This document shows, piece after piece, positions 15,900-26,061 of a stretch of 64,000 nt of DNA. The translations under genes and the position numbers were made by a program. The notes beneath the pieces are model-generated. The model ran no database searches. It was not told the origin of the DNA and saw nothing but the letters and a program-made list of their open reading frames with translations. Within the stretch, counting starts at the first letter, position 1, and each line of letters starts with the position of its first letter. The stretch is from Paracidovorax wautersii. GTDB taxonomy: Bacteria > Pseudomonadota > Gammaproteobacteria > Burkholderiales > Burkholderiaceae_C. Where the stretch lies: positions 4,238,001-4,302,000 of the forward strand of contig NZ_JAVIZX010000001.1 in the NCBI RefSeq assembly GCF_031453675.1. The letters are read 5' to 3'.

Positions 15900-17993
15900 C
15901 TACAGCGCCCGGCCTCCGGCGGCCGGCCCACTGGCCGGCGCTGCACCCGACCGGGTGAACACGCTCACCACGCAGGCTACGGCCAGACCCATCGGCACCC
16001 CGAACACCCCCGCGGAAATCGGTTGGATGCCGAACCAGAGGTTGTCCACCAGCAACAGCCCGGGCACCAGGGCCCGCACGCCGTCCACATGCGACAGCAT
16101 GTAGTACACGGTGACGGCCAGCCCCGAGAGCATGCCCGCCACCGCCCCCTGGCGCGTGGTGCCGCGCCAGAAGATGCCCAGCACCATGACCGGCACGAAC
16201 GCCGATGCCGCCAGCGAGAAAGAGGCCGACACCATGGGCAGGATCTCGGACGGCTTGAGCGCGGCCACGAAGGCCGCGATGAGCGCCACGGTGAGCAGCA
16301 TGAATTTGGACAGGATCACGCGCTGCTCCGCCGTGGCCTTGCGACGGCTCTCCTGGAAGTACAGGTCGCGCACCAGGGCATTGCTGATGGTGAGCAGCAG
16401 GCCATCGGCCGTGGACAGCGCCGCCGCCAGACCACCCGCGGCCACCAGGCCCGAGACCACGTAGGGCAGCCCGCCCAGCTCGGGCGTGGCCAGCATGATC
16501 AGGTCCGCCCCGAAGCGGATCTCGGCGAACTGCAGCACCCCGTCGCCGTTCACGTCCTCCACCGACAGCAGCGACGTGTCCACCCGCGCCCACTGTGCCA
16601 TCCAGTTGGGCAGCGCGTCGAAGCTGCTGCCCACCAGATTGCTCATGACCTCGTACTTCACCAGCACCGCCAGCGCGGGCGCGCTGAGGTACAGCAGCGC
16701 GATGAAGAACAGCGACCAGGCCACGGACGAGCGCGCCCCCGCCACGGACGGCGCCGTGTAATAGCGCGTGAGCAGGTGCGGCAGGCCGGCCGTGCCGACC
16801 ATCAAGCAGAACATCAGCGCGAGAAAATTGCGGCGCGCGTTCTGGTAATCCTGCTGCTCCTGCGGCGTGCCGTCCGGGTCGCCCGCAAAGGCCTGGCTGT
16901 GCGCCGGCAGCCCGCCCAGCGGCTTGGCCCGCTCGTAGTTGTCGCGCATCTCGCGCGTCCAGCGCTCGCGGGCGGTCGCCTCGTCCCGCGGCATGGAGGC
17001 CAGCTCGCGGCTGGCGGCGACGATCAGGCCCACGTCGGCATTGCTCGCGCGCAGCTGCTGTACCCGCTCGCGCGCGGCCTCGCGTTCGCGCTCCAGCGCC
17101 GCGCCGACGTCCTGCAGCCGCGCCTCGTACTCGCGGGCGCGCCGCAGGTAGGTTTCGATCACCTGGTGTTCGGCGGGCGACCCGAGCAGCGCCTCTTCCA
17201 TCTCGGTGATCTTGCCGATCTGCGCGCCGTACACCGCCGCCGCCATCGGATTGCCCAGTTGCTTGTAGGCCAGCCATGAGACGGGAATCATGAACGCCAG
17301 CAGGATCACCACGTACTGCGCCACCTGCGTCCACGTGATGGCCCGCATGCCGCCCAGGAACGAGCACAGCAGCACGCCGCCCAGGCCGAGCATGATGCCG
17401 ATCTCGAACTGCACGCCTGTGAGGCGCGAGGCGATCAGCCCGATGCCGTAGATCTGCGCGACCACGTAGGTGAAGGAACACAGCACCGCCGCCAGTGCCG
17501 CGATCACGCGGGGCCAGCGCCCCCCGAACCGCACCTGGAAGAAATCCGGAATGGTGTAGAGATTCATCGCCCGCAGGTGCGGCGCGATGAGCACGGCCAC
17601 GAGCACGAAGCCGCCCGTCCAGCCCAGCAGATAGGCCAGCCCGCCGGCCTGCGCCGGCAACCCCGAGAAGCCCTGCAGGTAGAGCGCGCCGGAAAGGCTG
17701 ATGAAAGAAGCGGCGCTCATCCAGTCCGCCGCGGCCGCCATGCCGTTGTAGACCGGCGGGATGCGCCGGCCCGCGACGTAATACTCCTCCGGGTCCGTCG
17801 TGCGGCCGTACACGCCGATGCCGGCGTACACCATCACGGTGAGAAACAGGAAGATCGGCCCGATCCAGTGGCGCGACAGCCCCCGGGATTCGGCCCACGC
17901 CATGGCGGCCAGGAACCCCAGCACACCGAGCACATACAGCACCAGAAAGCGGTGCAGCCGCCGTGCGTAGGCGCGCGCGGCGTCTTCAGGCAT
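15900..17993 (-). CDS. Sodium:solute symporter large subunit (ActP/VC_2705-like)
   Basis: A 697-residue SSS-family transporter. The ATG at 17993 is preferred because it overlaps the DUF4212 stop by 8 bp, as is normal for this pair. SSF features include the first helices, GMAAAADWMSAASFISLSG near the sodium site, GGMRAITWTQVAQYVVILLAF, and ALSTADGLLLTISNALVRDL. Two features are unusual. A hydrophilic, strongly helical insertion of about 120 residues (GSPAEHQVIETYLRRAREYE through GTPQEQQDYQN) separates two membrane helices, with coiled-coil-like heptads. An acidic DVNGDGVLQFAEIRFG loop looks like an EF-hand. The substrate is probably a short carboxylate. Confidence 0.88.
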   Translation of the reverse strand: MPEDAARAYARRLHRFLVLYVLGVLGFLAAMAWAESRGLSRHWIGPIFLFLTVMVYAGIGVYGRTTDPEEYYVAGRRIPPVYNGMAAAADWMSAASFISLSGALYLQGFSGLPAQAGGLAYLLGWTGGFVLVAVLIAPHLRAMNLYTIPDFFQVRFGGRWPRVIAALAAVLCSFTYVVAQIYGIGLIASRLTGVQFEIGIMLGLGGVLLCSFLGGMRAITWTQVAQYVVILLAFMIPVSWLAYKQLGNPMAAAVYGAQIGKITEMEEALLGSPAEHQVIETYLRRAREYEARLQDVGAALEREREAARERVQQLRASNADVGLIVAASRELASMPRDEATARERWTREMRDNYERAKPLGGLPAHSQAFAGDPDGTPQEQQDYQNARRNFLALMFCLMVGTAGLPHLLTRYYTAPSVAGARSSVAWSLFFIALLYLSAPALAVLVKYEVMSNLVGSSFDALPNWMAQWARVDTSLLSVEDVNGDGVLQFAEIRFGADLIMLATPELGGLPYVVSGLVAAGGLAAALSTADGLLLTISNALVRDLYFQESRRKATAEQRVILSKFMLLTVALIAAFVAALKPSEILPMVSASFSLAASAFVPVMVLGIFWRGTTRQGAVAGMLSGLAVTVYYMLSHVDGVRALVPGLLLVDNLWFGIQPISAGVFGVPMGLAVACVVSVFTRSGAAPASGPAAGGRAL

Positions 17994-18315
17994 CGCGTGA
18001 CGCCGCGGCACGGGCCGCTGCGGCACGCGCGTCCTGCCGCTCGAAGCGGTTCATGGCCCAGCAATAGAGGAACACCAGGGCGATGAACATCAGCACTGCG
18101 CCCTGGGCTGCCATCCAGTAGCCCAGGGGCCAGGGGCCCACCGGCCACTGCAGGTCGCGCGCAAAGTAGCAGGCACCGAAGGAGACCAGCGCCCAGACCA
18201 CCAGCAGCCCGGCCTTCAGCCAGAGGTGCCGCGCATCGTGCAGATCGGGCGGAAAAGGCGTGCCGATCGGGGCGCCCTCTTCCGTGGTCCGGTGCTGCAG
18301 GGACGGATGCGCCAT
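17986..18315 (-). CDS. DUF4212 small subunit of the Na+/solute symporter
   Basis: A 109-residue membrane protein with two helices (about residues 32-52 and 66-88), a hydrophilic N terminus and a basic C terminus. The linking region and the helix-ending CWAMNRFERQD are typical of the DUF4212 putative solute:sodium symporter small subunit. It overlaps the start of the large subunit by 8 bp, showing coupled translation and a complex of the two proteins. Its promoter must lie in or upstream of ppsA, whose stop is 15 bp from this gene's start region. Confidence 0.88.
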   Translation of the reverse strand: MAHPSLQHRTTEEGAPIGTPFPPDLHDARHLWLKAGLLVVWALVSFGACYFARDLQWPVGPWPLGYWMAAQGAVLMFIALVFLYCWAMNRFERQDARAAAARAAASRDA

Positions 18316-18330
18316 GCGCCTAGGGGGCGT

Positions 18331-20724
18331 CTAGCGCGCCGCCAGCTGCTGCCAGGTATCGATCACGCTGTCGGGGTTGAGCGAGATCGAGGAGATGCCC
18401 TCATCGGCCAGCCACAGCGCGAAGTCCGGATGGTCGCTGGGGCCCTGGCCGCAGATGCCCACGTACTTGCCCTGCGCCTTGCAGGCACCGATGGCCCGCT
18501 TGAGCAGCGCCTGCACGGCCGGGTCGCGCTCGTCGAAGTCGGCGGCCAGCAGTTCCAGGCCGGAGTCGCGATCCAGGCCCAGCGTGAGCTGGGTCAGGTC
18601 GTTGGAGCCGATCGAGAAGCCATCGAAGTACTGCAGGAACTCGTCGGCCAGCACGGCATTGGAGGGGACCTCGCACATCATGATGACCTTCAGGTCGGCC
18701 TCGCCCCGCTTCAGGCCGTGCTTGGCCAGCAGCTGGGTGACCCGGTCGGCCTGGCCCAGCGTGCGCACGAAGGGCACCATCACCTGCACGTTGGTCAGGC
18801 CCATCTCGCCCCGCACGCGGCGCAGCGCCTCGCACTCCATGGCGAAGGCTTCGCCGAAGTCGGCACTGATGTAGCGCGCAGCACCACGGAAGCCCAGCAT
18901 GGGGTTCTCTTCTTCCGGCTCGTAGCGGCTGCCGCCGATGAGCTTGCGGTATTCGTTGGACTTGAAGTCCGACAGGCGCACGATGACCGGCTTGGGCCAG
19001 AAGGCCGCGGCGATGGTGGCCACGCCCTCGGCCACCTTGTCGACGTAGAACGCCTTGGGCGATGCGTGGCCACGCGCCACGGATTCCACGGCCTTCTTCA
19101 GGTCGGCATCGACGGCCGGGTAGTCCAGGATGGCCTTGGGGTGCACGCCGATGTTGTTGTTGATGATGAACTCCAGCCGGGCCAGGCCCACGCCTTCGTT
19201 GGGCAGCTGGCAGAAGTCGAAGGCCAGCTGGGGGTTGCCCACGTTCATCATGATCTTGGTGTCGATCTTCGGCATCTCGCCGCGCTGCACCTCGGTCACC
19301 TCGGTTTCCAGCAGGCCGTCGTAGATCTTGCCGGTGTCGCCCTCGGCGCAGCTCACCGTCACCAGCGTGCCGTCCTTGAGCCGGCTGGTGGCGTCGCCGC
19401 AGCCCACCACGGCGGGGATGCCCAGCTCGCGCGCGATGATGGCCGCGTGGCAGGTGCGCCCGCCGCGGTTGGTGACGATGGCGCTGGCGCGCTTCATCAC
19501 GGGCTCCCAGTTGGGGTCGGTCATGTCGGTGACCAGCACATCGCCGGGCTGCACCTTGTCCATCTCGGCGATGTCGCTCACCAGGCGCACGGGGCCGGTG
19601 CCGATCTTCTGGCCGATGGCGCGGCCTTCGGCCAGCACGGTGCCGGTGCCCTTGAGCTTGAAGCGCTGCTCGGCCTGGCCCTTGGACTGGCTCTTCACCG
19701 TCTCGGGACGGGCCTGCAAGATGTAGAGCAGGCCGTCGGTGCCGTCCTTGCCCCACTCGATGTCCATCGGACGGCCGTAGTGCTTCTCGATGACCACGGC
19801 GTACTCGGCCAGCTGCTGCACCTCGGCGTCGGTCAGCGAATAGCGGTTGCGCAGCTCGGTGGGCACGTCGGTGGTCTTGACCAGCTTGCCCGAGGCCTTC
19901 TTTTCCTCGGCCGAGGCGAACACCATCTGGATCAGCTTGGAGCCCAGGTTGCGGCGGATCACGGCCTTGTTGCCGGCGGCCAGCATGGGCTTGTGCACGT
20001 AGAACTCGTCGGGGTTCACGGCGCCCTGCACCACCGTCTCGCCCAGGCCGTAGCTGGAGGTGATGAACACCACGTCCTCGAAGCCGGACTCGGTGTCGAT
20101 GGTGAACATCACGCCGGCCGCGCCCTTGTCGGAGCGCACCATGCGCTGCACGCCGGCCGACAGGGCCACCACGTCATGGGCGAAGCCCTTGTGCACGCGG
20201 TAGCTGATGGCGCGGTCGTTGTACAGGGAGGCGAACACCTCCTTCATCTTGTGCAGCACGTCTTCGATGCCGACGACGTTCAGGAAGGTCTCCTGCTGGC
20301 CGGCGAACGAGGCGTCGGGCAGGTCTTCCGCCGTGGCGGAGGAGCGCACGGCGAAGCTCGCCTCGGCATTGCCTTCGGACAGCTTGGCGAACGCGTCGCG
20401 CACGGCCTGCTCCAGGTCGGCGGGGAAGGGCTGGGCTTCGAGCCAGCCGCGGATCTCGGCACCGGCGGCGGCCAGGGCGCGCACGTCTTCGGTGTCGAGC
20501 GTGGCCAGGCGCTGGCTGATGCGGTCGGCGAGGCCTTCGTGCTTGAGGAATTCGCGGAAGGCATGCGCCGTGGTGGCGAAGCCCGTGGGCACGCGCACGC
20601 CCTGCGGCAGCTGGGAGATCATCTCGCCGAGGGAGGCGTTCTTGCCGCCCACCGACTCGACGTCGGTCATTCTCAGGTTCTCAAACGGAACGACCAAGGC
20701 GGTCGCGTCGAACAGTGCAGACAT
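18331..20724 (-). CDS. ppsA: Phosphoenolpyruvate synthase
   Basis: Converts pyruvate and ATP to phosphoenolpyruvate, AMP and phosphate, the entry to gluconeogenesis. The protein is 797 residues, the usual length. The N-terminal ATP-grasp part begins with [11 protein letters not shown] and contains [20 protein letters not shown]. The phosphohistidine domain has H426 in [15 protein letters not shown]. The C-terminal barrel has GFGEAF-type segments, the [16 protein letters not shown] motif and the catalytic cysteine of [12 protein letters not shown]. The start at 20724 ([14 protein letters not shown]) is preferred over an upstream in-frame ATG. It is divergent from ppsR, which controls it by reversible phosphorylation. 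Confidence 0.97.
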   Translation of the reverse strand: MSALFDATALVVPFENLRMTDVESVGGKNASLGEMISQLPQGVRVPTGFATTAHAFREFLKHEGLADRISQRLATLDTEDVRALAAAGAEIRGWLEAQPFPADLEQAVRDAFAKLSEGNAEASFAVRSSATAEDLPDASFAGQQETFLNVVGIEDVLHKMKEVFASLYNDRAISYRVHKGFAHDVVALSAGVQRMVRSDKGAAGVMFTIDTESGFEDVVFITSSYGLGETVVQGAVNPDEFYVHKPMLAAGNKAVIRRNLGSKLIQMVFASAEEKKASGKLVKTTDVPTELRNRYSLTDAEVQQLAEYAVVIEKHYGRPMDIEWGKDGTDGLLYILQARPETVKSQSKGQAEQRFKLKGTGTVLAEGRAIGQKIGTGPVRLVSDIAEMDKVQPGDVLVTDMTDPNWEPVMKRASAIVTNRGGRTCHAAIIARELGIPAVVGCGDATSRLKDGTLVTVSCAEGDTGKIYDGLLETEVTEVQRGEMPKIDTKIMMNVGNPQLAFDFCQLPNEGVGLARLEFIINNNIGVHPKAILDYPAVDADLKKAVESVARGHASPKAFYVDKVAEGVATIAAAFWPKPVIVRLSDFKSNEYRKLIGGSRYEPEEENPMLGFRGAARYISADFGEAFAMECEALRRVRGEMGLTNVQVMVPFVRTLGQADRVTQLLAKHGLKRGEADLKVIMMCEVPSNAVLADEFLQYFDGFSIGSNDLTQLTLGLDRDSGLELLAADFDERDPAVQALLKRAIGACKAQGKYVGICGQGPSDHPDFALWLADEGISSISLNPDSVIDTWQQLAAR

Positions 20725-20978
20725 GGGAAAGCTCCAGAAGTTGAAACCGGGTCTGCGCCTGCGCCCGACGGAATGTCCATCGTCGAACGAGCGCCCATGC
20801 ACGGCTGCTGGCTTTGCTGTTGTGGTTGTGGGCCGCCGCGGTGCATGGTGAGAATTTGGATAATGGGCGCCATTGTAGGGGGACGATCCGGTGTCGTGCT
20901 GGCCTGTTGCCCCGTTCCTGCGCCGGCCCTGTCCTACCCGGCGCGCCCCCGGCCTTGCGGCCCGAAAGCCCCGCTTCC

Positions 20979-21800
20979 ATGCACACGCGCACCGTTTTCT
21001 TCATCTCCGACGGCACCGGCATAACGGCCGAGACCTTCGGCAATGCCATCCTGGCCCAGTTCGACATGAAGCCGCGCCACGTGCGCCTGCCCTTCATCGA
21101 CACCGAGGACAAGGCCCACCAGGTGGTGCGCCAGATCAACCACACGGCCGAGCTGGAGGGCAAGAAGCCCATCGTCTTCACCACGCTGGTGAACATGAGC
21201 GTGCTGCGCATCATCCAGGAGGGCTGCCGCGGCATGCTGCTGGACATGTTCGGCACCTTCATCCGCCCGCTGGAGACCGAACTGGGTGTGAAGTCGCTGC
21301 ATCGTGTGGGCCGCTTCTCGGACGTGAGCCTGAGCAAGGAGTACACGGACCGCATCGACGCCATCAACTTCAGCCTGGACCACGACGACGGCCAGAGCCA
21401 CCGCGACCTGGACGGCGCCGATGTGATCCTGGTGGGCGTGTCGCGCTCGGGCAAGACGCCCACCAGCCTGTACCTGGCCATGCAGTGCGGCCTGAAGGTG
21501 GCCAACTACCCGCTGATTCCCGAGGACTTCGATCGCAAGCAGCTGCCCCCGGCCCTGGTGCCGCACCGCAAGAAGATCTTCGGGCTGACCATCCTGCCGG
21601 AGCGGCTCTCGCAGATCCGCAACGAGCGGCGGCCGGGCTCCAAGTACGCCGACCTGGCCAACTGCCGCCACGAGGTGGCCGAGGCCGAGGCGATGATGCG
21701 GCGCTCGGGCATCCGCTGGCTGTCCACCACCACCAAGAGCATCGAAGAGATCGCCACGACCATCCTGCAGGAAGTGCGGCCCGAACGGCTGATGTACTGA
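20979..21800 (+). CDS. ppsR: Phosphoenolpyruvate synthase regulatory protein (kinase/pyrophosphorylase)
   Basis: A DUF299 bifunctional enzyme that inactivates PpsA by ADP-dependent threonine phosphorylation and restores it by phosphate-dependent removal. The protein is 273 residues. It has the N-terminal motif [14 protein letters not shown], the P-loop-like GVSRSGKT at 153-160, PTSLYLA, and the family segment [20 protein letters not shown]. It is divergent from ppsA across a 254-bp interval, the common pairing. The start at 20979 places the DGTGIT motif at residue 11, as in relatives. Confidence 0.96.
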   Translation: MHTRTVFFISDGTGITAETFGNAILAQFDMKPRHVRLPFIDTEDKAHQVVRQINHTAELEGKKPIVFTTLVNMSVLRIIQEGCRGMLLDMFGTFIRPLETELGVKSLHRVGRFSDVSLSKEYTDRIDAINFSLDHDDGQSHRDLDGADVILVGVSRSGKTPTSLYLAMQCGLKVANYPLIPEDFDRKQLPPALVPHRKKIFGLTILPERLSQIRNERRPGSKYADLANCRHEVAEAEAMMRRSGIRWLSTTTKSIEEIATTILQEVRPERLMY

Positions 21801-21830
21801 GCCTGGCCCGCGCCACTGCGCGCGGCGGCC

Positions 21831-21890
21831 GTTATCAAAACGATAGCTGGATGCGCTTTCCCATCAAGGGATTGGGAATGAAAAATATTC
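21831..21890 (-). repeat. Dispersed intergenic repeat, copy C (inverted)
   Basis: Reverse-orientation copy of the element at 449-513: ATCAAAACGATAGC, then TGCGCTT, CCCATCAAGGG and the ATTGGGAATGAAA end. A second fragment (GACAAGCGC...GCTATTTTTTTT) follows to 21929 at the end of the LysR gene. Together they fill the ppsR-LysR convergent interval and may also end transcripts there. Confidence 0.55.
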
Positions 21891-21918
21891 CAATCGCTTA
21901 TCTGACAAGCGCAACACG

Positions 21919-22893
21919 CTATTTTTTTTGAATCTCAGCGGCACCTGAAGTCCCGGCGTCCCAGCGCAGATGCGGCTGCTGCGGCAGCACCTCCACCAGG
22001 TAGTCGACGAAGGCCCGCACCTTGGCGGGCACGTACTGGCGGTCGCGGAAGCAGGCGAAGAAATCGAGCGTGGCCTCTGGGTCGAACTGCAGCTGACCGC
22101 GCCGCGCGGGCCGCAGGCGCAGCGGCTCCAGCAGGCCCTGGCGCACGTAGCGGTGCGCGATGAAGGCGCCGAGCCACACGATGCCCGCCCCGGCCGCGGC
22201 CATCTCAGCCAGGGTGTCGACGTCGGTGCCGATGGCGGCCACGCGCAGCGCCGGGTCCACCCGCTGACCGTCGCGCGTGAAGGGCCAGCGCATGAAGCGC
22301 CCATCCGCCTCGCGGCGGTAGAGCAGGCAGGCGTGGTCGAGCAGGTCCTGCGCGGTCTCGGGCCGGCCGTGCGCCTGCAGGTAGGCCGGCGCGGCGCAGA
22401 GGATGCGCGGCACTGCGGCCAGGGGGCGTACCGTCATGCCCGGCTCCAGCACGTCGCGGTAGCGCACGCTGACGTCCACGTCTTCCTTGAGCACGTCCAC
22501 CTGCCGGTCGACGACCAGCAGATCGAGGTTGAGCTGCGGATGCCGCGCCGCAAACGCCGGCAGCAGCGGCGCCATCACGTGCCGCCCGAAGGCCGCCATG
22601 CAGGCCACGCGCAGGCGGCCTTGCAGTGCGCCGTGCAGCTGCGAGACATCGGACTGCGCCTGCTCCAGCTGCTGCAGCACCGGCGCGACACGCGCCAGGT
22701 ACCGCTCGCCGGCCTCGGTCAGCGCCAGGGAGCGCGTGGTGCGCGTGATGAGGCGCGTGCCCAGTTCGCGCTCCAGCCGGGCGATGTGCTGGCTGGCAGC
22801 GGCCGGGCTCATTCCGAGCTGGCGTGCGGCGGACGCGATGCTGCCGCCCTCCAGCGTCTTCACGAAGGTTTCGATGGCGCGCAGATTCGGCAT
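21919..22893 (-). CDS. LysR-family transcriptional regulator
   Basis: A 324-residue LysR protein of the large group related to DmlR/PecT-like regulators. The DNA-binding part is at 1-60 (MPNLRAIETFVKTLEGGSIA, LGMSPAAASQHIARLERELG, TRTTRSLALTEAG). The effector part has FGRHVMAPLLPAFAARHPQL, the DVLKEDVDVSVRYRD segment, and GAGIVWLGAF. The start is the ATG at 22893; the longer open frame upstream is not needed. It has no clear divergent partner, except the DUF2798 gene 187 bp away, so its target is unknown. Confidence 0.9.
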   Translation of the reverse strand: MPNLRAIETFVKTLEGGSIASAARQLGMSPAAASQHIARLERELGTRLITRTTRSLALTEAGERYLARVAPVLQQLEQAQSDVSQLHGALQGRLRVACMAAFGRHVMAPLLPAFAARHPQLNLDLLVVDRQVDVLKEDVDVSVRYRDVLEPGMTVRPLAAVPRILCAAPAYLQAHGRPETAQDLLDHACLLYRREADGRFMRWPFTRDGQRVDPALRVAAIGTDVDTLAEMAAAGAGIVWLGAFIAHRYVRQGLLEPLRLRPARRGQLQFDPEATLDFFACFRDRQYVPAKVRAFVDYLVEVLPQQPHLRWDAGTSGAAEIQKK

Positions 22894-23080
22894 GAGACTG
22901 GAATGATCAGGCAATCGATTCGCAACTATAGCTTTCGATTGCCGTAAGGCGCCTGCGGCTACCGGGCGGCGGCCGTGCTGCGTACAGTGCGGGTCTTGCC
23001 GACCTTGCTGCAGCAGATCTTCCGCCAGCCCGCCGGCCGCCCCTCCCAACCCTTCTGCGCCATCCGGCCCGCCCCATCGC

Positions 23081-23386
23081 ATGACCTCTGTGCCCCCCTC
23101 CGCCGCAGCCACGCCCTTGCCCGCCGATGCGGCCCCACCCCGCATAGGACGCCTGCCGCGCAAGCTGCACCGGCGCTTCGCGCCCGTCGTGTTCGCCTTC
23201 TACATGGCCGGCATCATGGCCTTCCTGATGTGCTGCGTGATCGTAGGTGCAAGCGGCGGCATCGACGCCGGCTACCTGCAGCGTGTGCTCAAGGCCTATG
23301 CCCTGGCCATGCCGGTGGCCTTCGGCTGCGTGATGCTGGTGCGCCCCGTGGTGGGCCGGCTGGTGGCGGCGACCGTGCATCTGTAG
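23081..23386 (+). CDS. DUF2798 small membrane protein
   Basis: A 101-residue protein with a proline/alanine-rich N-terminal tail. The motif GRLPRKLHRRFAPVVFAFYM leads into the first membrane helix (about 36-58), and a second helix is at about 74-92. The KLHRRF-V-F-M start and the ALAMPVAFGCVMLVRPVV helix are typical of DUF2798, a two-helix family of unknown function common in proteobacteria. It is divergent from the LysR gene and could be its target. No other role can be given. Confidence 0.8.
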   Translation: MTSVPPSAAATPLPADAAPPRIGRLPRKLHRRFAPVVFAFYMAGIMAFLMCCVIVGASGGIDAGYLQRVLKAYALAMPVAFGCVMLVRPVVGRLVAATVHL

Positions 23387-23474
23387 CGGATCGGCGCGCC
23401 GCTGTTCAGAGAGACCGCGACACAGACAACGACGCCCGGATGGCGCGTGCGGCCGGCAATTCGGCCTAGACCTC

Positions 23475-23693
23475 TCAGCCAGCGGGCGGAGGAGCGTGGC
23501 CAGCCCCGGCCTCGACGCTGCTCGGTGGGCAGCATGCGCACAGCGCGCGCCAGCGGCGAACGCCGCGCACCGCCACCGTGGCACCTGCCCGGGCACCGGG
23601 GTGCGGCAGCAGCGGGCCTGTCTTCTGCGATGGGGACGACGACTGCATTGGCGCCGGCCCCTTCGCGCCGCGCCCGCCTCGGGCCACCGTCAT
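23475..23693 (-). CDS. Small hypothetical protein coupled to the Fur-box gene
   Basis: A 72-residue frame whose ATG overlaps the stop of the preceding gene (ATGA at 23693-23690). This coupling is the main reason to regard it as real. The sequence is basic and rich in Gly, Ala, Pro and Ser, with a CACCPP cysteine group at about residues 53-58 and a proline-rich end. It has no recognisable domain and could be a spurious frame in GC-rich DNA. The remaining 23387-23474 interval shows nothing definite. Confidence 0.3.
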   Translation of the reverse strand: MTVARGGRGAKGPAPMQSSSPSQKTGPLLPHPGARAGATVAVRGVRRWRALCACCPPSSVEAGAGHAPPPAG

Positions 23694-24034
23694 TGCAGCG
23701 ACTCGGGCGCGGCGTGCCACAGGGCCCGGCCAGGGTCCGCGGGCTGCGCACGCACCTCCTCGTCTTCCTGCGCCGCTGCCTGCTTGACGGCCTGCGTGGC
23801 CCAGCGCACCTGCAGGTTCCAGAGCATGGTGCGGAAGTGCGGCGTCAGGGCGTCGAGCTGCGACAGGTTCTGCAGGTTGGCGACGATCTTGCGGCCCATG
23901 GCGTCGCGGTGGCTGTCGCTGCTGCCTTGTGCATACCCGGTCATCAACGCCAGGGTGCCGGCCAGCAGCGCCTCGGCGCAGGGCAGGCTGTATTCCTCGG
24001 TATCGGCAGAGGACGGGGCAGGGTTCGTGGACAT
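23690..24034 (-). CDS. Conserved hypothetical protein, probably iron-regulated
   Basis: A 114-residue, probably all-helical cytoplasmic protein without signal peptide. The segment EYSLPCAEALLAGTLALMTG (one Cys) is followed by GRKIVANLQNL, TPHFRTMLWNLQVRWATQA and an acidic, glutamine-rich tail. I do not recognise the family. Its promoter region contains a strong Fur-box-like sequence at 24186-24204, about 150 bp upstream of the start, so repression by iron is likely. Its position near ahpF, ahpC and bfr fits an iron or oxidative-stress neighbourhood but does not prove a role. Confidence 0.65.
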   Translation of the reverse strand: MSTNPAPSSADTEEYSLPCAEALLAGTLALMTGYAQGSSDSHRDAMGRKIVANLQNLSQLDALTPHFRTMLWNLQVRWATQAVKQAAAQEDEEVRAQPADPGRALWHAAPESLQ

Positions 24035-24185
24035 GGATGCGCTCCTGGAAAAGGAATGGCTGAGATCGGCGGCGGTGATGCGCCCCCCGAGAGGCCGCGC
24101 CGTACCGGACCGCGGTCGGTATCCAGGCTGGCTCCAGGTCGTACCGCCGTGTCAGCGGTCCGCCCTTGGCTGGCAGATGACGCCA

Positions 24186-24204
24186 GTATATGAGAATCGT
24201 TATC
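24186..24204. promoter_or_regulatory. Fur-box-like operator
   Basis: GTATATGAGAATCGTTATC matches the classical 19-bp Fur box at 14 positions, including 12 of the 14 bases of TGATAATCATTATC. It lies in the promoter region of the small minus-strand gene at 23690-24034. The ahpF terminator lies on the other side, so that small gene is the only sensible target. Confidence 0.6.
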
Positions 24205-24249
24205 AATACAGGCAGACCCATTCCCGGGCGCGAAGGGCGCGCGTGCAAG

Positions 24250-24281
24250 AAAAAAGGGAGCGCCCTTTTCAGGGCGCTCCC
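24250..24281 (-). terminator. Intrinsic terminator of ahpF
   Basis: On the minus strand GGGAGCGCCC-TGAAAA-GGGCGCTCCC (24281-24256) forms a perfect 10-bp stem and is followed by six T. It lies 38 bp past the ahpF stop. Confidence 0.9.
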
Positions 24282-24318
24282 TCAGGGCGCAGAGCGGCAA
24301 GGCCTCGCAGCCTGGCCC

Positions 24319-25887
24319 TCAGGCCGGTGCGGACGTACGGATCAGGTGGTCGAACGCGCCCAGCGCGGCCTTCGCACCCTCGCCCGCGGCGATGATGATC
24401 TGCTTGTACGGCACCGTGGTGCAGTCGCCCGCAGCGAACACGCCCGGCACGCTGGTGCGGCCATGCGAATCCACCACGATCTCGCCGAACCGCGACAGCT
24501 CCACCGTGCCCTTGAGCCAGTCGGTGTTGGGCAGCAGGCCGATCTGCACGAAGATGCCTTCCAGTGCCAGCACATGGTGCTCGTCGGTCGTGCGGTCCTT
24601 GTAGCTCAGGCCGGTCACGCGGTTGCCATCGCCCTTCACCTCGGTGGTCTGGGCGTTGAGGATCACGTCCACGTTGGGCAGGCTGCGCAGCTTGCGCTGC
24701 AGCACGGCGTCGGCCTTCAGCTCGCCCGCGAACTCGAGCACCGTGACATGGGCCACCACGCCGGCCAGGTCGATGGCCGCTTCCACGCCGGAGTTGCCGC
24801 CGCCGATCACCGCCACGCGCTTGCCCTTGAACAAGGGGCCGTCGCAGTGCGGGCAGTAGGTCACACCCTTGGTGCGGTACTGCTCCTCGCCCGGCACGTT
24901 CATGTTGCGCCAGCGCGCGCCCGTGGAGATGATCACCGAGCGGGACTTGAGCGTGCCGCCGTTCTCCAGCTCGACCTCGATCAGGCCGCCCTCGGTGGCG
25001 GCCGGCGTGAGCGACTTGGCACGCTGCAGGTTCATCAGGTCCACCTCATAGTCGCGCACGTGCTGCTCCAGCGCAGCGGCGAACTTGGGGCCGTCGGTCT
25101 TGCTGACGGAGATGTAGTTCTCGATGTCCAGCGTGTCGTTCACCTGGCCGCCGAAGCGCTCGGCCGCGATGCCCGTGCGGATGCCCTTGCGGGCGGCGTA
25201 CACAGCGGCGGCAGCGCCGGCCGGGCCCCCGCCGACGATCAGCACGTCGAACGCTTCCTTGGCCGACAGCTTGGCGGCTTCGCGCTGGGCTGCGCCGGTG
25301 TCGAGCTTGCCGACGATCTCTTCAATGGTCATGCGGCCGGAGCCGAACACCTGGCCGTTCAGGAAGACCATGGGCACGGCCATGATCTCGCGGTCGGTCA
25401 CTTCCTGCTGGAAGGCGCCGCCTTCGATCACGGTGGTGCGGATCTTGGGGTTGAGGATGGCCATGAGCGACAGGGCCTGCACCACGTCCGGGCAGTTGTG
25501 GCAGGTCAGGCTCATGTAGACCTCGAAGCCGAAGTCGCCGTCGAGGGCCTGCACCTGCTCGATCACGTCCTGCTCGACCTTGGGCGGATGGCCGCCGGTC
25601 CACAGCAGCGCCAGCACGAGCGAGGTGAATTCATGGCCCAGCGGCAGGCCTGCAAAGCGCAGGCTCGTCTGGGTACCGGCGCGCTGCAGCGTGAACGAGG
25701 GCTTGCGGGCGTCGTCGCCATCGGTGCGCAGGGTGATCTTGTCGCTGCGCAGGGACTGGATGGTTTCCAGCAGCTCGCGCGTCTGGTCGGAGGTTTCGCT
25801 GCCGTCCAGCGATGCCACGATCTCGAACGACTGGGTCACGCGCTCCAGATAGGCGGAAAGTTGGGATTTGAGTTGGTCGTCGAGCAT
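24319..25887 (-). CDS. ahpF: Alkyl hydroperoxide reductase subunit F
   Basis: FAD enzyme that uses NADH to re-reduce AhpC. The protein is 522 residues, normal length. The N-terminal double thioredoxin-fold domain has the redox pair C129-H-N-C132. The thioredoxin-reductase-like part has the FAD motif [12 protein letters not shown] near 215, the second redox pair CPHC at 345-348, the NADH motif [12 protein letters not shown], and the closing [15 protein letters not shown]. The start at 25887 ([10 protein letters not shown]) is chosen over an upstream ATG because it begins the conserved N terminus. It follows ahpC on the same strand, but each gene has its own terminator. Confidence 0.97.
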   Translation of the reverse strand: MLDDQLKSQLSAYLERVTQSFEIVASLDGSETSDQTRELLETIQSLRSDKITLRTDGDDARKPSFTLQRAGTQTSLRFAGLPLGHEFTSLVLALLWTGGHPPKVEQDVIEQVQALDGDFGFEVYMSLTCHNCPDVVQALSLMAILNPKIRTTVIEGGAFQQEVTDREIMAVPMVFLNGQVFGSGRMTIEEIVGKLDTGAAQREAAKLSAKEAFDVLIVGGGPAGAAAAVYAARKGIRTGIAAERFGGQVNDTLDIENYISVSKTDGPKFAAALEQHVRDYEVDLMNLQRAKSLTPAATEGGLIEVELENGGTLKSRSVIISTGARWRNMNVPGEEQYRTKGVTYCPHCDGPLFKGKRVAVIGGGNSGVEAAIDLAGVVAHVTVLEFAGELKADAVLQRKLRSLPNVDVILNAQTTEVKGDGNRVTGLSYKDRTTDEHHVLALEGIFVQIGLLPNTDWLKGTVELSRFGEIVVDSHGRTSVPGVFAAGDCTTVPYKQIIIAAGEGAKAALGAFDHLIRTSAPA

Positions 25888-25975
25888 GGTGGTGTCCTTG
25901 TAAATTCGAGTTATGTATCTGACAGGCGCCGCCAGGAGCCGGCACTGCGCCATGACAAATGGGGGCGAACGGGCG

Positions 25976-26022
25976 AAAAAAAGCCGGACGGCATGGCGCG
26001 CACGCCATGCGTTGGTCCGGCC
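25976..26022 (-). terminator. Intrinsic terminator between ahpC and ahpF
   Basis: On the minus strand a long stem GCCGGAC / GTCCGGC encloses GCATGGCG / CGCCATGC and ends in seven T. It lies about 40 bp after the ahpC stop and should uncouple much of ahpF expression from ahpC. Confidence 0.85.
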
Positions 26023-26061
26023 CAGGGCGCCGGGGCGCCCTGCTCTGCGAGAACGCGGAGC

